From Acidobacteriota bacterium (GTDB lineage Bacteria; Acidobacteriota; Blastocatellia; Pyrinomonadales; Pyrinomonadaceae): a stretch of 5,496 nt of DNA. Shown here piece by piece: positions 4,834-5,496 of the stretch. The stretch covers positions 1-5,496 of the forward strand of contig JAFBAJ010000561.1 of assembly GCA_019247865.1 (NCBI GenBank), given 5' to 3'. The notes beneath the pieces are model-generated. The model made no database searches and had not been told where the DNA came from. It worked only from the letters and a program-made list of their open reading frames with translations. Position 1 is the first letter of the stretch. Every line of letters begins with the position of its first letter. The translations under genes were made by a program, and so were the position numbers.

Positions 4834-5496
4834 ATGATGCCTAGCTCTCTCAGACGCGGCCCGTTTGTGACCGTCGTGCTGCTTTCAATGATGCTCATTA
4901 TTCAGACTCTGCCCGTGCTGGCGCAGACCACGAAGAATCTTAAAGAGCCCGCCACGCAGAACTCCATGCAGAAGATGATCTATCCGCAGGCACGGCGCGG
5001 AGATCAGATGGATGATTATTTCGGCACGAAGGTCGCCGACCCGTATCGCTGGCTGGAGGACGCGGACTCGGCCGAGACCAGAGCCTGGGTTGAAGCTCAG
5101 AATCAAATCACCTTTGGTTATCTCAATCAGATTCCGGAGCGCGCGCGAATCAAGGAGCGCCTGACCAAGCTCTGGAATTATGAGAAGTACGGCACGCCCT
5201 GGAAAGAGGGCGGCAGATATTTCTATTCCCGCAATGACGGCCTGCAAAATCAGAGCGTCATCTACACGATGACTTCGCTGAGCGGCCAGCCGAAAGTGCT
5301 CATTGATCCGAACAAGCTCTCGACGGACGGCACGGTCGCGCTCTCCGGGATGGATGTCTCAGACGACGGCAAGCTGCTCGCTTACGGCACCTCCGCGTCC
5401 GGCTCCGACTGGCAGGAATGGCACGTCCGCGACATCGAGACCGGACAGGACATGCCGGACACGGTCAGGTTCGTGAAGTTCTCCGGCGCGTCCTGG
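4834..5496 (+). CDS. Prolyl oligopeptidase (S9A), exported, N-terminal part (cut by right edge)
   Basis: Prolyl oligopeptidases cut short peptides after proline. The 221 visible residues cover a signal peptide and the start of the beta-propeller: basic MMPSSLRRGP, a hydrophobic stretch (11-29), likely cleavage after VLA at 30, then YPQARRGDQMDDYFGTKVAD (50-69) running into PYRWLEDADSAETRAWVEAQ (70-89), LWNYEKYGTPWKEGGRYFYS (113-132), NDGLQNQSVIY (134-144), LIDPNKLSTDGTVALS (156-171) and SDDGKLLAYGTSASGSDWQEW (starting 176). These are typical S9A prolyl endopeptidase N-terminal motifs. The catalytic Ser, Asp and His lie in the C-terminal hydrolase domain, which is outside the window, so activity cannot be judged. 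The signal peptide puts it in the periplasm or outside the cell, unlike the cytoplasmic mammalian enzyme. The reading frame is open to the last base. The ATG at 4837 is an equal alternative start. Confidence 0.93.
   Translation, partial: MMPSSLRRGPFVTVVLLSMMLIIQTLPVLAQTTKNLKEPATQNSMQKMIYPQARRGDQMDDYFGTKVADPYRWLEDADSAETRAWVEAQNQITFGYLNQIPERARIKERLTKLWNYEKYGTPWKEGGRYFYSRNDGLQNQSVIYTMTSLSGQPKVLIDPNKLSTDGTVALSGMDVSDDGKLLAYGTSASGSDWQEWHVRDIETGQDMPDTVRFVKFSGASW

Overview
This is a GC-rich bacterial chromosomal window with six protein-coding genes. Two of them are cut by the window edges. No rRNA, tRNA, transposase, phage gene or CRISPR array was recognised. The gene styles (prolyl oligopeptidase with a signal peptide, secreted glycine-zipper protein with GY repeats, divergent IscU-like scaffold) and the short inverted repeats between genes suggest an Acidobacteriota genome, perhaps near the Blastocatellia/Pyrinomonadaceae. 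That placement is an inference from general resemblance and was not tested.

Left part, all on the minus strand (1-2710): the N-terminal 231 residues of a citrate synthase, with a good sigma70-like promoter and a Shine-Dalgarno (SD) sequence; a complete S-adenosylmethionine hydrolase (DUF62 family) whose stop codon lies inside a GC-rich palindromic repeat; and an exported protein with a duplicated GY-rich block and a glycine zipper. The genes are separated by inverted repeats rather than packed as a tight operon.

Middle (2711-3011): a 301-bp divergent intergenic region. It holds an 18-bp palindrome, a convincing plus-strand promoter (TTGACG-N17-TAGACT), and an inverted pair of 7-bp tandem repeat arrays.

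Right part, plus strand: a cysteine desulfurase (IscS/NifS type, 409 aa) and a small IscU/NifU-like scaffold. They overlap by one base (TGATG) and clearly form an Fe-S cluster assembly operon: the desulfurase takes sulfur from cysteine and the scaffold would receive it. The scaffold lacks the third conserved IscU cysteine. After a 221-bp gap containing a CGCAGAG-type inverted repeat, an exported prolyl oligopeptidase (S9A) begins and runs off the right edge.

The genes themselves are mostly familiar. The features that deserve a second look are the repeat families at gene boundaries, one of which encodes the end of a protein and two of which sit directly upstream of start codons lacking an SD, and the altered ligand set of the Fe-S scaffold. 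I found no convincing new multi-gene system.
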